From the NCBI GenBank assembly GCA_029298735.1, contig JANSLP010000114.1, positions 27,237-91,236 of the forward strand: 64,000 bases of DNA, written 5' to 3'. The first letter of the stretch is position 1. Every line of letters starts with the position of its first letter. Below, piece after piece: positions 10,101-21,542 of this stretch. The notes under the pieces were generated by a model, which saw only the letters and a program-made list of their open reading frames with translations, made no database searches and was not told the DNA's origin. The DNA is from Ophiostoma sp. CBS 140.51. Lineage: Eukaryota > Ascomycota > Sordariomycetes > Ophiostomatales > Ophiostomataceae. The position numbers and the translations under genes were made by a program.

Positions 10101-12728
10101 GAGATATGCAGGGGTCAACAGAAAGAAAAAAAAAAAGAGTTCCAGATCTCAAAGTCTTGCGTGTGGACCTCACGTTTTCGACGGTGTCGACGGCGCCCAA
10201 AGAGGAGGGAGACCGACCGACTGGCGCACAAGGGAGGCTGGAAGGGAGAGTATGGAGATCGATTGGCCTCTCAGAGTCCAGAACTGTGACGTGTTCTAAC
10301 GAGTAAGACGGCGCATCTGCAAGGGAGCAACAAAAGGACGACAATGAGACAGGGCAGTCGACAAGAAAACGACAGAAGAAAAGACCGGGTTGCCGGAGGG
10401 TCAATGGCCGCGATCGAATTGCTTGCGAGCCGACCTGGGCTGGCATAATGGCCAGCAGATTGGCTTCATCAAAATGGCAGAGTGGTGGCCAAGGTTTGTA
10501 GACAAGGTTGGCCAGTTTGTGGAGGGGCTTGATCGGAAGACGGAAGATATTTGCTGTGCCTCGTTCTGTCTTCTCGCTTGCTTCTCTTCTTCCCATCTTC
10601 TCTGCATGGAAACTGGGACCCTTGTCTCCCATCACCACTTCGTGTGCAGACCGTCGATTGATCATGAACTCCGCCCGACGGAACGAGCCCGGAAGGTTGT
10701 AGTGAGTCCCATATTCGGCAGTGGCTTCAGTGGGAGGAGGAATTCAAGTGGAGGCGTCCACCGAATTGGGAATTTGAGTTGGGCTGAAGTACGACGTAAT
10801 ATCTAATCATTTTATTGCATTTTCATGCGACAAGGTTGGGAGATCTCCAGTCCGGAAGAGGAGGGAGGTCAAGTTCACCGTATTCGAGCGGTGACCATCT
10901 TCCGTAAAAGCTGAAGCACATGCTTAGATTGTTTCTTCGAGATCAAAGTAGGAAAGTGATGGACAGCCTCCGTTCAGGAGCACATGATATCAAACACCTT
11001 AAGGGCACCTTGGGGAACCCCTTGCTCGGCACAAAGCACACTTTCAAAACACTGCACATAGTGCACAAGGAGAAAGAGAAGAAACAATTGTCAAAACGGT
11101 CGACAGAGCGCAGCGATTGGACTGTGCTTTATGAAACATCTTTCTGACTTCAAGACTCTCTCTCGACTCGATTACATCTTTTGGGTCGCCGATTTGGCGG
11201 GCATACAATATCGTGGGACCTGAGAGGCAAACTACACTTGAAAAGTCCCCTGGCCAGTCGTCTCAAAGCTGTCGAGGCCGGTTTCGATTTTGGCCCCTTC
11301 TCTGTCCTACAACGAGAACTCGTTTTTTCTCCTGTCCTGTCCTATCCTTTCCACGCGTCCAGGCTGTCGTACGAAAGAAAGGACCCCGGGTATTGCACGA
11401 CGCCGGGACGAGTCGAGGGCGACGGTAGGTCGGCTCCTGGGGGAAATACCGAGAGAATTCTCCGTCATCCCAGGGCGAGAAGGAAGAATATAATAGAGAG
11501 AGGAGGCAGCTGAAGAGACAAAGACGGTGCAGCACAGCAGAATGACTTGCATACAGAGGACATGCGTCGCCGTCTACCGTTTCTAAAAAAATTGTCTTCC
11601 ACCCACATCGACGTATTGGTCTCTGACGGCGATGACACGCCTTTTACTTGCCGGTAAACGATGATCCGCCTTACGGACCATGGTATTGTTCGTCTTGTCC
11701 TTTTTCGAGGCATTCTTCTGCGCAAATCCTTATGTTTCTGGTGCACAGTCGTTCGGCCATGACCGTATCCCACGATGATCGACAGTATTCATCATGTTAT
11801 TTCTGCCATATGCATTTACAATCAACCCTACGACGTCAGTCTTCACTGCCTCCGGCACTCTCTTCTTCCAGCTCTTTTCGTCCATGTCGCAGAATGGAGC
11901 CCTGGTTAAAGAACGACAAAAAGGCGACAAAGAGACAAAAGCTGAAACACGGAATGGCAACACCCCGTCCGGCGCTTCGAGACTGCTTTGGTCAACCGTT
12001 CTCGTCTTGCGTCACAGGGCCAGGATTGTCGGGGGAAAATGTAACGAGTTGACTCGATTTTAATTGATTTTACCTTGGTCAATGAGGGGTTGAAGAGAAA
12101 GCAGGACACTGAATGCGACTGGACAGCAAAGGCAAGGCAAAACAGTAACAAAATGGTATCATCGAATGCTAAGAAAGAGGTGTAAAAATACATGGACAGG
12201 CATGCTCTCGTAAATGACGTCGACAGCTGAGCCTCAAAGAGTTTGAGACCTCGAGCATGTTGTATCCTTCAAGATATTGTACTGCCTCGTTCTTCAAGCC
12301 CGGCAGTCCTGGGCTGTTCTGTTTCCTCCACGGAGAATAAATTTCTAGCCTTCTAGGAGTCACCGGGTAAAGGCACTCACACTCCGTAGGAGGCGATGTT
12401 TCCAGTCTCAAGACTGTGAGCAGTCCCTTTGTATCGAGACGCTCTGTATGGACTTGTATGTTTCGTTGAGGACATGTTGGCGTCCCGATGTCGTTTCAAC
12501 GACAGTTGTCGACTGTGTTCGCCTTGCGTTTCTCCGTGTGCAGCCTAGAAGTGCACGCACACAGTTGTCTTTGACGCCCGTGATTAGGCTGGATTGGTCT
12601 AGAACGTTGTCCTTGTTCTGACGCGGCTGAACAGTGGCCGGGCATCACGTAGCGAGGCCAGGATGGTGGGAAAGTATGTGAGTGTTCGGTGTTTCGTTGC
12701 TTCGCGGCCTTTGGCCTCCAGCACGCAC
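7179..12728. other. 5.5 kb gene-free stretch upstream of SHO1
   Basis: The part next to SHO1 (7179-8700) is very pyrimidine-rich in SHO1 sense, typical of fungal promoters and long leaders. The rest (8700-12728) is mixed sequence with simple purine runs, for example GGAA repeats at about 8895-8930 and AAAGGAAAAGG at 9410-9440. Several overlapping open frames of 100-270 codons occur on both strands. None has a recognisable domain, consistent coding bias or plausible intron structure. I found no tRNA or transposase remnant. A non-coding transcript is possible but not demonstrable from sequence. Confidence 0.5.
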
Positions 12729-13400
12729 TCACACATCCTCCTGCTCCGCCTTGCGCGCCGCCGTCTCCAGCCGCCGCACCCGTCCTTCGGCGCGCTCGAC
12801 GCGTGCCTCCACGCTGGCGACCACTTTGGCCGCTCCCAGCGCCTGCCTCTCATAGTATTGGCGAACGAGCCGCTCGCTGCGGCCGCGGAGGGAGGCCACC
12901 TCGGCGTCAATCTGTCTCTGGGAGGCAGCCAGCTTTTCCATCCGCGGCACCAACGCGACAAGCTGGGCACTCAATGCCGCTTCCGGCACGGGCGTGTCGA
13001 CAAGGGCGGCATTCAGGGCGGAAGCAGTCGCGGGGAACGCGCTCGCATAGCTAAGTACGACGGCCCGCAGTGAGTCGGAGTCAAGCTGCGTCGGGGGGAC
13101 GTCGGCGGGTGGCGATGTGAAGAGGGAGGGGTGGCTTTTGTCTGGCAGTATGTTAGCAATGGTTTGCAGAGTGCGCAGGAGAGGCGGCCTACAAATCTTG
13201 AGGATCTCCGCGTACACCCGCACATTCGACACGAGCGACGAGAACCGCCTCTCCAGATCGGCGAGCGCGTCGACGGTCGGCTTGGCCGGCAGGGCGTGTG
13301 TATCTTCCGGAAGGTCGCCGCCATACAGCAAATGCTCGACGCAACGGACGCGCGACTCAAGGAGTTCGAGGGTGGCCTGGCTTGTTTGTTCCATGTCCAT
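12729..13400 (-). CDS. RO10: Dynactin subunit p24, nuclear distribution protein RO10
   Basis: Two exons, 13400-13193 and 13141-12729, encode 206 aa. The 51 bp intron (13192-13142; GTAGGC donor, GCTAAC branch, GCCAG acceptor) is a multiple of three and contains no stop, so it also reads through. Removing it gives EILKIYKSHPSLF, which fits the family far better than the retained version. The protein is mostly helical and charged, with a long C-terminal coiled coil (about 120-206). In Neurospora RO10 is the p24 arm component of dynactin, needed with dynein for nuclear movement in hyphae. It starts MDMEQTSQ; a second Met two codons later could also serve. The assignment rests on overall pattern and the LKIYKSHP block. 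Confidence 0.78.
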   Translation of the reverse strand: MDMEQTSQATLELLESRVRCVEHLLYGGDLPEDTHALPAKPTVDALADLERRFSSLVSNVRVYAEILKICRPPLLRTLQTIANILPDKSHPSLFTSPPADVPPTQLDSDSLRAVVLSYASAFPATASALNAALVDTPVPEAALSAQLVALVPRMEKLAASQRQIDAEVASLRGRSERLVRQYYERQALGAAKVVASVEARVERAEGRVRRLETAARKAEQEDV

Positions 13401-14130
13401 GGTGGGGAGTGGTACTGTGTAGAGAAGTATGTCGTCGTGAATCTGTATCGAGTGTCGATGTCAAGTCAACATCGGTGGAACCGTTCGCGATGTCTCTGAG
13501 TGGACCAGGGGCTGTCGTCGAAGGAGCTCTGTGATTGGCTGCGCCTTGTTTAGCTGTTGGCTCACCTCGCTCCCCTGAATTGACCGCCAACAGGGCGCCC
13601 AGCACTGTTGGAATGGCCTATTTTTCTGCCTTTTCTGGGCGGTCCCTGGGCACCACTTGGCGCTGTCGTGTGTTGCGTAATATCGTCACTTGGCCGCTTG
13701 GCGTTAGCGCCCTTTGCCCCTGTATTTTTTGGATTTTGCGAGGGAAGCACAACCGAAGGAGCCTCCGCCAGGGTAAGGTTACCTAATGCAATGTCCCTAA
13801 CATTACTCCGGAAAGGCAAATTGGAAGGGCAATTGAATAGGGGAACAGCCAAGGGAAATCTCTCGTAATAGCGGTCAATCAGGACACTTTACGCCCTTAC
13901 GCGGCTTGGGAGTTGTTTGTGAAATGCAAGAGAGTGACTCTCAAATATTCGTAGGATTCTGTTCTCTGGATTGCAGCCGGCTACGAGTTCCCGTATCGCC
14001 TCACCTGTAGCTCGTATTGCGAATGGTGAATTGATAAGATCGCCTAAAAGAGCCTGTCAAAAGGCTGTTCCCGGGCGCTGTTGGTGAGAAAGTGGTGGGT
14101 GACTAAGGCCGTCAGCACATGCAAAGGCTG

Positions 14131-14159
14131 CATTTGGTGCATTTGGTGCATTTGGTGCA
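14131..14159. repeat. 9 bp tandem repeat, three copies
   Basis: The unit CATTTGGTG occurs three times in perfect tandem, followed by CA. It lies about 600 bp upstream of the transporter start. Confidence 0.95.
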
Positions 14160-14323
14160 GAAAGGACACCGCCTGTGGGGAATGAAAAGGAACGTGAAGA
14201 ACGAAAAAAGCGACGCTACGGGCCTTGGTCGGGGCTTGGCTTGCGTGGTTGCCCAAAAAAAGACCCGCTGAAAGCCGCCGTAGTCTTGTGAGCCTATGTC
14301 TCTTTTGGGGAGGTGCCAAAGTA

Positions 14324-14344
14324 GCAAAGTGCAAAGTGCAAAGT
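14324..14344. repeat. 7 bp tandem repeat, three copies
   Basis: The unit GCAAAGT occurs three times in perfect tandem, with a further degenerate copy just upstream (GCCAAAGT). It lies about 410 bp upstream of the transporter ATG. Confidence 0.95.
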
Positions 14345-14757
14345 GCCAACGGGGGCAAGAACGAAGAACAAAGACGACACTTCGTCCTCCACATCCAGAT
14401 TACCATTTCATTTCCATTCTTCTTTCACCTTGCACACCTCACACCACACCTCACCTACGACGATACGACCGACGAAACGTCGCACGACGACGATCTAATC
14501 AACGACACACGACGCACGAAGCATCGATTGCACGAATACCATTTAATCGCATTGAATCATCACCACCAATCTCGAACTCTCAAGGCCTCGACAGTCATCC
14601 TCCTTGATGCACTTGCCGTGAGTCGACAACCTCCTCCTCTTCCGATAGCAGCGCCGGCTTCCATCCAGCGACAGAGCCTTTGGGCAGCGCACCTCTATCA
14701 TCCTATCTGTCCTTCCTACCCCCCTTCCCCGCGACGAGCCGTGCGCCCGCCGCGCCA

Positions 14758-16453
14758 ATGCCGAATTACTCCACCATCTCCTCCGATCCGGGTCGATCTA
14801 GTCCCAGCGGCGTCAGCAACGGCGACGATATGGCTCGACGGCGACGTGGGCGCAGCCCCAAGCACGGAAGCGGTGGCGGTGGCCAGGCCACCACGATCAG
14901 CAGCATCATCAATTTGCTCAACACAATCGTGGGCGCCGGCACGCTCGCTATGCCAGCGGCCATGTCGCACATGAGCGTCGCTCTCGGCACGTTTGTCATC
15001 CTGTGGTCCGGCTTAACGTCTGCGTTCGGCCTCTACTTGCAGTCGCGCTGTGCCCGCTACCTCGACCGCGGCACGGCGTCGTTCTTTGCGCTCTCCCAAA
15101 TCACCTACCCTAACGCCGCCGTCGTCTTTGACACGGCCATTGCTGTTAAGTGTTTTGGCGTCGGCGTCTCGTACCTCATTATCATTGGCGATTTGATGCC
15201 CGGCGTGGCGCTGGGGTTCAACAGCGAGGCCGGCTCGGTCCCCTTTCTGGTGGACCGCAACTTTTGGATCACGGCCTTTATGCTCGTCATTATCCCGCTT
15301 GCGTTTTTAAGAAGGCTCGACTCGCTCAAGTACACCAGTGTCATTGCGCTCGTGTCCATTGGCTACCTGATTGTGTTGGTCGTGTACCACTTTGCCTCGG
15401 ACTCGCCCGCCGAGCGCGGCGACGTCCACCTCATCCGCTGGCACGGCCCTGTCGCTTTGTTGAGCAGCCTGCCCGTTGTCGTCTTTGCCTACACTTGCCA
15501 CCAAAACATGTTCTCGATTCTCAACGAGCTCAAGGACAACTCGCCCGCCAGCGTCATGGGCGTCGTTACCTCGAGCATCGGCTCGGCCGCGTCCATTTAT
15601 ATTTTGGTGGCCGTTACCGGCTACCTCACCTTTGGCAGCAACGTCGTTGGCAACATTGTGTCGATGTGTAAGTTTTTCTTGGCTCATTCAAATTGATTTG
15701 TTCGCTTGCTGACCGTCAGACCCCGCCAACTTTGCTTCGACCGTCGGCAAGGCCGCCATTGTCGTCCTCGTCATGTTTTCTATTCCCCTCCAGATCCACC
15801 CCTGCCGTGCCTCCCTTGACGCCGTCCTCAAGTGGCGCCCCAACAAGTCTGGCTCTTCGTCAGGATCGCTGCTTCCTGGTGGCGGTAGCTCTGCCAATCT
15901 CGCAGCCTCCTCTTCGTCGGCCGCCGCCGCCCAGGCCACCGACAGCCATGGCTCTCCTGTGTCGCCCATGTCCGACATGCGCTTCGCCCTCTTGACCACG
16001 CTCATTATCGCCGCCAGCTACGCCACCGCCCTTAGTGTCTCGAGTCTCGACCGCGTTCTGGCCTATGTCGGCAGCACCGGCTCCACGTCCATTTCGTTTA
16101 TCCTGCCTGGTTTGTTCTACTACAAGATTAGCGACCCAGACAGCAGCCACCACCAGCGACTCATGAAGGAGGACGACGATGCGTTTGAGTCGGATGTCAG
16201 CGACAATGACAACGAGACCGACCTGAATGCCGACGAGGCGTCTTTGCTGTCGTCGGGTGGCCGTGTGCCCAGCATCGGTGCCGCCTCCGGTAGTCTGGGC
16301 CGCCGTCTGCGCTCGCGCCGCAAGTGGCGCTGGGACCTCGAGCACGTCAACGAGAGCGTGCTGCGCAAAATGGCGCTGGCACTGGCAATCTACGGCATTT
16401 GCGTCATGATTGTCTGTCTGACCATGAACCTGTTCTTCGTGACGGCCCACTAG
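14758..16453 (+). CDS. Vacuolar-type amino acid transporter, AAAP family (AVT5/6/7-like)
   Basis: Two exons, 14758-15667 and 15720-16453, with a 52 bp intron (GTAAGT...GTCAG) whose joint restores the Tyr codon in SMYPAN; 547 aa. After a basic, Ser/Gly-rich cytosolic head (about 45 residues) comes the AAAP entry motif (ISSIINLLNTIVGAGTLAMP), then about ten hydrophobic segments. A large Ser/Asp-rich loop (about residues 460-515, including MKEDDDAFESDVSDND) precedes the last segment. In yeast the Avt5/6/7 group moves neutral or acidic amino acids out of the vacuole. Substrate and direction here are inferred from the family. ATG 14758 is the first in-frame ATG; the open frame upstream begins with a non-ATG codon. 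Confidence 0.88.
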
Positions 16454-16733
16454 CCGACGAAGACGGCTGAAAACCTTATAGATATTCCATATACTTTACG
16501 CTACAGCGTTTCTTTACTTTCCTTTGTGTCTTGTTCTCGTTCTTCTTCTGGAGTCCTTCCTTTACCACGCACTTTTACACTTTTGGAGTGCATATATTTT
16601 CTGGGTTTTCTCTTTTTCTGGGGGGGCATGGCTAGGAGTTTATATTCTTGTTTCTTATTATCCTTTCATTGTCGTTCCTTGCAAACTACTAGACCTTTGT
16701 AGACAATGCGAGTACATTGCTTCTATCTTTTTC

Positions 16734-17270
16734 TCACATCCACTTTACTGATTGCACGAGCACGTACAGAATGCAGCACACAAGCAACCACCTTGCCATC
16801 CGTTTGGTCATTTCCAACCATGTCCACTGCCACCACGGCGTTGTCACGGACGGGCCCGGCGTGTACCAGAACCCGTGGCCAAGTGAGGTCCAGCCTCCGC
16901 TGCTGCGGCTGGGGCTGTGATTGTTCTTGTAGTTCTTGTTGGACCTGCTGATCCCGCTGTTGTGGAAGGTTGTGGTGTTGCTTGTTCTTGTGCTTGTGGT
17001 CGTCTCTGTGTTCTTTTGGTTGTGACTCTGTGCTGCCCTGCGTTTCAGAGGGGAGGTCATGGCAGGCGTTGTCTCCTTGACTGGTTTGGCCGACTTTGAC
17101 TGGCACCGGCACTGCGCGCACACAGGCGCTGTCGCTGTCGATTTCTCCCCCGTCAACTTCTGCGGCAATGCCATCTCTGGGTACGCTTCCCGCAGCAGAG
17201 CAGCCAGCTGTTTGTGCTTCTCCCACTCGTGCGGTGGGATGTAGATGAACTCGTTGATGGCGAGGGGCAT
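16734..17270 (-). CDS. Small protein of unknown function with C-terminal membrane anchor
   Basis: A single open frame of 178 aa that I do not recognise. The first 45 residues (FIYIPPHEWEKHKQLAALLR...) look like a folded helical element and use strongly G/C-ending codons, which argues for real coding. The middle is polar and rich in Thr, Asn, Ser and Lys, with one CxxCxC cluster. The C-terminus (ARWLLVCCILYVLVQSVKW) is a single hydrophobic segment at the very end, as in tail-anchored proteins. It is convergent with the transporter (280 bp between stops) and divergent from the GH55 gene. An unseen intron in the low-complexity middle cannot be excluded. Confidence 0.5.
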   Translation of the reverse strand: MPLAINEFIYIPPHEWEKHKQLAALLREAYPEMALPQKLTGEKSTATAPVCAQCRCQSKSAKPVKETTPAMTSPLKRRAAQSHNQKNTETTTSTRTSNTTTFHNSGISRSNKNYKNNHSPSRSSGGWTSLGHGFWYTPGPSVTTPWWQWTWLEMTKRMARWLLVCCILYVLVQSVKWM

Positions 17271-18352
17271 GATCGTCGTCGTTGTAATGGTGGGGTTGTT
17301 GAGAAGTGGTTTATCCTTGAAAATAGCCTGGTATTGGGTTGCGATATTATGAAGATAAAATTAATAGAGAGGGACAGAAAGGAAACGACGGACATCTTTA
17401 TTTATATTATACAAACAGAAAAACTAAACGACGCTGTAAACGGATTTTGAGTAGACTGCCATTGTCAGCCCTTTGTGGTTGTTCCTTTGTTGGGCGTTGC
17501 ATCGCCATCGCCATTTCTTTCATCACCAAAAAATGGGCGCATCCAATACGCGATGCATCAAACAATGCGGCTGCGGTCGCCCTTTGTTGTCGTCTGAAAG
17601 AGCGCCTTGCTTTGTATTTATTTTTTGCATTTCAGTTTCCCCCCAAAAAAATTTAATTTCGAATTTTTACTGCCTTGTCTCTGGCGACGACACATCGGGT
17701 CTCGGCGCGCTGGCACATCACCGCATCCTCATCGTGACTCGCTTTCGTCCATGTGACACGCTTCTGCCTCACTTCTCAGTCAAAATGAAGTCATAGTCTC
17801 TGATGAAGCGCCCAGTTCTGCCTACTTGTGACGGCAGTCGTCTTGTGTAGACACAGAATCGACGTAATGTCCCGGTTAGGCAAGAGGCAGATACCTTTTG
17901 GAGGCTCATCCCATCTTCGCTCCTTCCCTCTTTGCGTGTTTTGTGCACAGCACACAGCGCATGTTCTGTGTCGCTCCTTCCTCATGTTGCAAACTCGACA
18001 ATAAGAGCAGGAGCAAATATCTTGGCACACAAACAAACACACACAGCAGGCACAACAGGCCCCCTCGAGCTTCCCCCCTATTCTGCATCACAATAAATAC
18101 CAGCAACGCTTCTCGTGTTGCCTCTCTCGTCCCTCTTTTCTCAACATCTACACATCTCTACGCGTTTGCTCTACACCGACGAGTGCTTCTCCTGACTTTT
18201 TATTTACTTCAAACTCTGCTGTCCTTTCTACTGTATCTGCCTTGACATCATCGGCCATACTTTGCGACACTCGATTTGCGACATCGCGTCACGATCTGAG
18301 ACAGCGTTGACAGTGCTTCGACATCCATGCTGACACCATCTTCCTAAACGAT
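17271..18352. other. Divergent promoter of the tail-anchored protein and GH55 genes
   Basis: 1.1 kb of AT-rich to pyrimidine-rich sequence. The last 250 bp before the GH55 start is a CT-rich leader. Short open frames here are composition-driven. No gene is seen. Confidence 0.55.
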
Positions 18353-21155
18353 ATGCATCTCTTTAGCGGCCTCGCGCTGCTGGCCGCATCCTTTGTCGGG
18401 GCGGCAGTCGCCCAGACCCCGGCCACGCCGTACTGGATGGACGCCATCGCCCACAACGGCATCGCATCCTTCAACCCGGACAAGAGCTACACCATTTTTC
18501 GCAACGTCAAGGACTACGGAGCAGTCGGTGATGGAGGTGACCGGCCATTCTTCTCTGTGATATTCCTCATTGCTTCGCTGATACTAACGACCTAGTCACC
18601 GACGACACGGCCGCGATCAATGCCGCGATCAGTGCCGGAAATCGTTGCGGTGGACTGACAGCTTGTGTCGGTTCGACTACGACGCCCGCCGTTGTTTACT
18701 TTCCAGCTGGGTAAGTCATTTAACGCCAAAACATGTTAGAAGTCTCTACATGCACTAACAGACAGAACGTACATGATCTCCTCGTCCATTGTCGACTACT
18801 ACTACACCCAAATCATCGGCGACCCCCGCAACATGCCTACGATCAAGGCCATGGCCAGCTTCGTTCCCAATATCATCGGCATGCTCGACGGCGATGTGTA
18901 CGTTACCGGAAAGCTCAAGTACACCTCGACCAACGTCTTCTTCCGCCAGCTGCGCAACATCCGCTTCGATACAACCGAGGTGCCGGGTGCTGTGACTGCT
19001 GTTCACTGGCCATCGGCCCAAGCCACATCGATTCAAAACTGCGTCTTTGTCATGTCCCCCGACCCCGGTAGACAGCACACTGGCATCTTCATGGAAGAGG
19101 GCAGCGGCGGTCTGCTCAACGATCTGGTCTTTTACGGCGGCACATACGGCTGCCAGCTGGGCAACCAGCAGTACACCATGCGCAACATGACCTTTTTCGG
19201 ATCCAACACGGCCATCCTGCAAATCTGGAACTGGGCGTGGACGTACAAGTCCGTCTACGTCTACGACTGCCAAGTTGGCATCAACATGTCCGGCCCCATC
19301 ATTGGCTCGGTCACGTTGCTCGACTCGCTGTTCTACAACACACCCGTGGGCATCATTTCAGGACGTGAGTCGAGCAATCAAACAGAGCCAGGCCAAGGTT
19401 CGCTCATCATGGAGAACGTCGCATTTCAGCAGGTCAACGTGGCCGTCATGGGACCACAAGGCACTGTCGTGGATGGTGACGACTCAGGCACAGTTGTGAA
19501 AAGGGGGTTCGCATATGTTTGTATTCCCCTTGCCCCCTTGTTGTCTTTGTTTCCCGCCCACAACTGCCACGCATCCGCCCAAACTTACTAACAATTTCTA
19601 CCCTTTTTTACAGGGAAACATTTACGTACCTAACGGGCCAAATATCTATCAAGCTTCCAACGACGCATACTTTCCCGAGCTGTCGGAGTTGAGGTTGGGC
19701 AACAAATACTTTGAACGGTCGAAACCACAGTACGACGATGTTCCCGTCTCCAGCTTCTTGACAGCACGGCAGTTTGGTGCCAAGGGTGACGGCGTCACAG
19801 ACGACACGGTCGCACTGAACGCTCTGTTCCACGAAGCATCCAATGAATTCACCGACTCGGTTGCATTTGTCGACGCGGGATACTACCTGGTCACCGATAC
19901 CATCCGTGTCCCGCCCAATGTGCGCATTGTGGGTGAGGCGCTGTCCTCTGTTATTTTGGGCACCGGGCCTAAATTTCAAGACATGAATGCGCCATACCCA
20001 GTCGTACAGGTCGGATATCCAGGCGAAGTCGGCTACATCGAGTGGTCCGACATGGTTGTTTCGACACAAGGTCCCATGGCCGGTGCCGTGCTCATCGAGT
20101 ACAATCTTGAAACACCCACCGGACCATGCACGGCAGAAAACCCGCCTTCCGGAATGTGGGATGTTCATGTGCGCGTGGGAGGCTTTGCTGGTTCACAGTT
20201 GCAGTTGGCCCAGTGCAACAAGACGCCGCAACTCGCCAATTACGTCAACCCAGCTTGTGTGGCAGCCTACCTTGGTCTACATATCACGAGGTCTGCGTCC
20301 AATTTGTACCTGGAGAACAATTGGATCTGGACGGCCGACCACGATATTGAAGACCCTCTTAGTTCGCAAATCTCGGTCTTCAGTGGACGCGGCATACTTA
20401 TTGAATCTCAGAAAGGACGTCTCTGGATGGTGGCCACATGCGCTGAGCATCATGTCAAGTATCAGTACCAGTTGGCCAACACCCGCAACATCTGGATGGG
20501 CATGATCCAGACAGAGACACCTTACTACCAGCCCAACCCGCCGGCACCGGCGCCTTTCAATCCGGTGAACACGACGATCCACGACCCTGACTTTGATACG
20601 GACTGCAATCCCGCCACTGATGCCAGCGTTGGTCAGCTTCCTGGCGCGCCGCCGTGTGCTATGGCATGGGGTCTGCGTATCGTCAACTCCCAGAACGTGA
20701 GCATTTACGGAGCCGGCCTGTACTCGTTCTTCAACAACTACGATACGTCTTGCAGTGCACCCGGAAATGGCGAGCTTTGCCAAGCTCGTATGGTCTACGC
20801 GGGTGTCCTGGCCAGCGAAGTCAACAATGCCACCACGAGCGTGTTGCCGTCGCCTCTTTCAACGTTGTTGACATCTACGGTATCGCTCTCTTCGTCCCTC
20901 GTATCTGCGGTGTCGCTCCCTTCATCGCTATCGTCTACCGCGTCCCTACCTTCGTCTCTGCCACCTTCCTCCCTGCCGTCATCGTCGCCATCCAGCAGTC
21001 AAAGCAATTCGACAACGGATATTGTCGGCATCGAGATGTACAACCTCAACACAATCGGCTCGGTGAGCATGATCAACCGGCAGGGTACGGACGTGGCGCT
21101 GTACAAAGAAAACATTGCCGGCTATACCGCATGTGTTGCCTTGTTCAAGTTCTAG
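18353..21155 (+). CDS. Secreted GH55 beta-1,3-glucanase
   Basis: Four exons: 18353-18536, 18596-18710, 18766-19516 and 19614-21155; 863 aa to the first stop. Introns 1 and 2 (59 and 55 bp) have clear sites. Intron 3 (19517-19613) needs a weak GTTTGT donor, and GTGAAA at 19496 is the alternative. A signal peptide (about 1-20, ending AAVA) is followed by two right-handed beta-helix domains, each opening with the twin signature: DYGAVGDGVTDDT near residue 57 and QFGAKGDGVTDDT near 403. This tandem pectin-lyase fold is diagnostic of GH55 exo- or endo-beta-1,3-glucanases, which act outside the cell on laminarin-type glucans and fungal walls. A Ser/Leu/Pro-rich insertion (about 760-815) interrupts the second domain. 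The frame continues past the TAG at 21153 (see the next feature). Confidence 0.9.
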
Positions 21156-21542
21156 CAGAACCAGGGCTCGCAGGATATCGATGTTGGAAGGGGAGACGAG
21201 GACAATATTAAGCCATCGACGGATGAGGTTGGCGAGTTGCCCTTAAGCCGCAACAGTGCTGATGATGCTTCTCACCAGCATAAATTCATCCCACTCATTG
21301 GAAAGAATGTCAGACGGCCACAGTTCCGGAGGGCAATGGAGGTCTCAAGCAGTGCATTGCCCGACTTGACGATCGAAGCAACGAGTGTGACAATGTTGAC
21401 TACAAACGTTACAGTGACCGTTCCGCCTACGCCCACGTCCACCTCATCGGAATTGGTGACGACGTTGCTGCCGACTTTGGGACAGCCGTTTCCTCTTCCT
21501 GTGCCGTCGCAGACGGACTGCAACTTCAACTATACTTGGTGA
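21156..21542 (+). other. In-frame C-terminal extension of the GH55 gene beyond its TAG stop
   Basis: The GH55 frame stays open for 128 codons after the TAG at 21153-21155 and ends at a TGA at 21540. The first part is acidic and polar. The second is a Thr/Ser/Pro-rich, linker-like stretch ending in CNFNYTW. Codons there end mainly in G or C, as in the genes around it. It could be a readthrough tail, a decayed ancestral C-terminus after a nonsense change, or chance. The preceding domain already ends like other GH55 proteins. Confidence 0.45.

Larger units (their letters stand above)
13401..14757. other. Divergent promoter region of RO10 and the amino acid transporter
   Basis: 1.36 kb shared by two divergently transcribed genes. 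It contains two short tandem repeats (annotated separately) and a C/A-rich leader from about 14380 to 14757. No extra gene is seen. Confidence 0.6.

Noticed and set aside
14131..14159. Short repeats considered as a CRISPR array
   Set aside because: Units of 9 bp with no spacers in a eukaryotic genome; a simple tandem repeat.
21053..21155. Cryptic intron removing the GH55 TAG
   Set aside because: No branch site before TTCTAGCAG, and the sequence to be removed encodes the conserved end of the GH55 domain.
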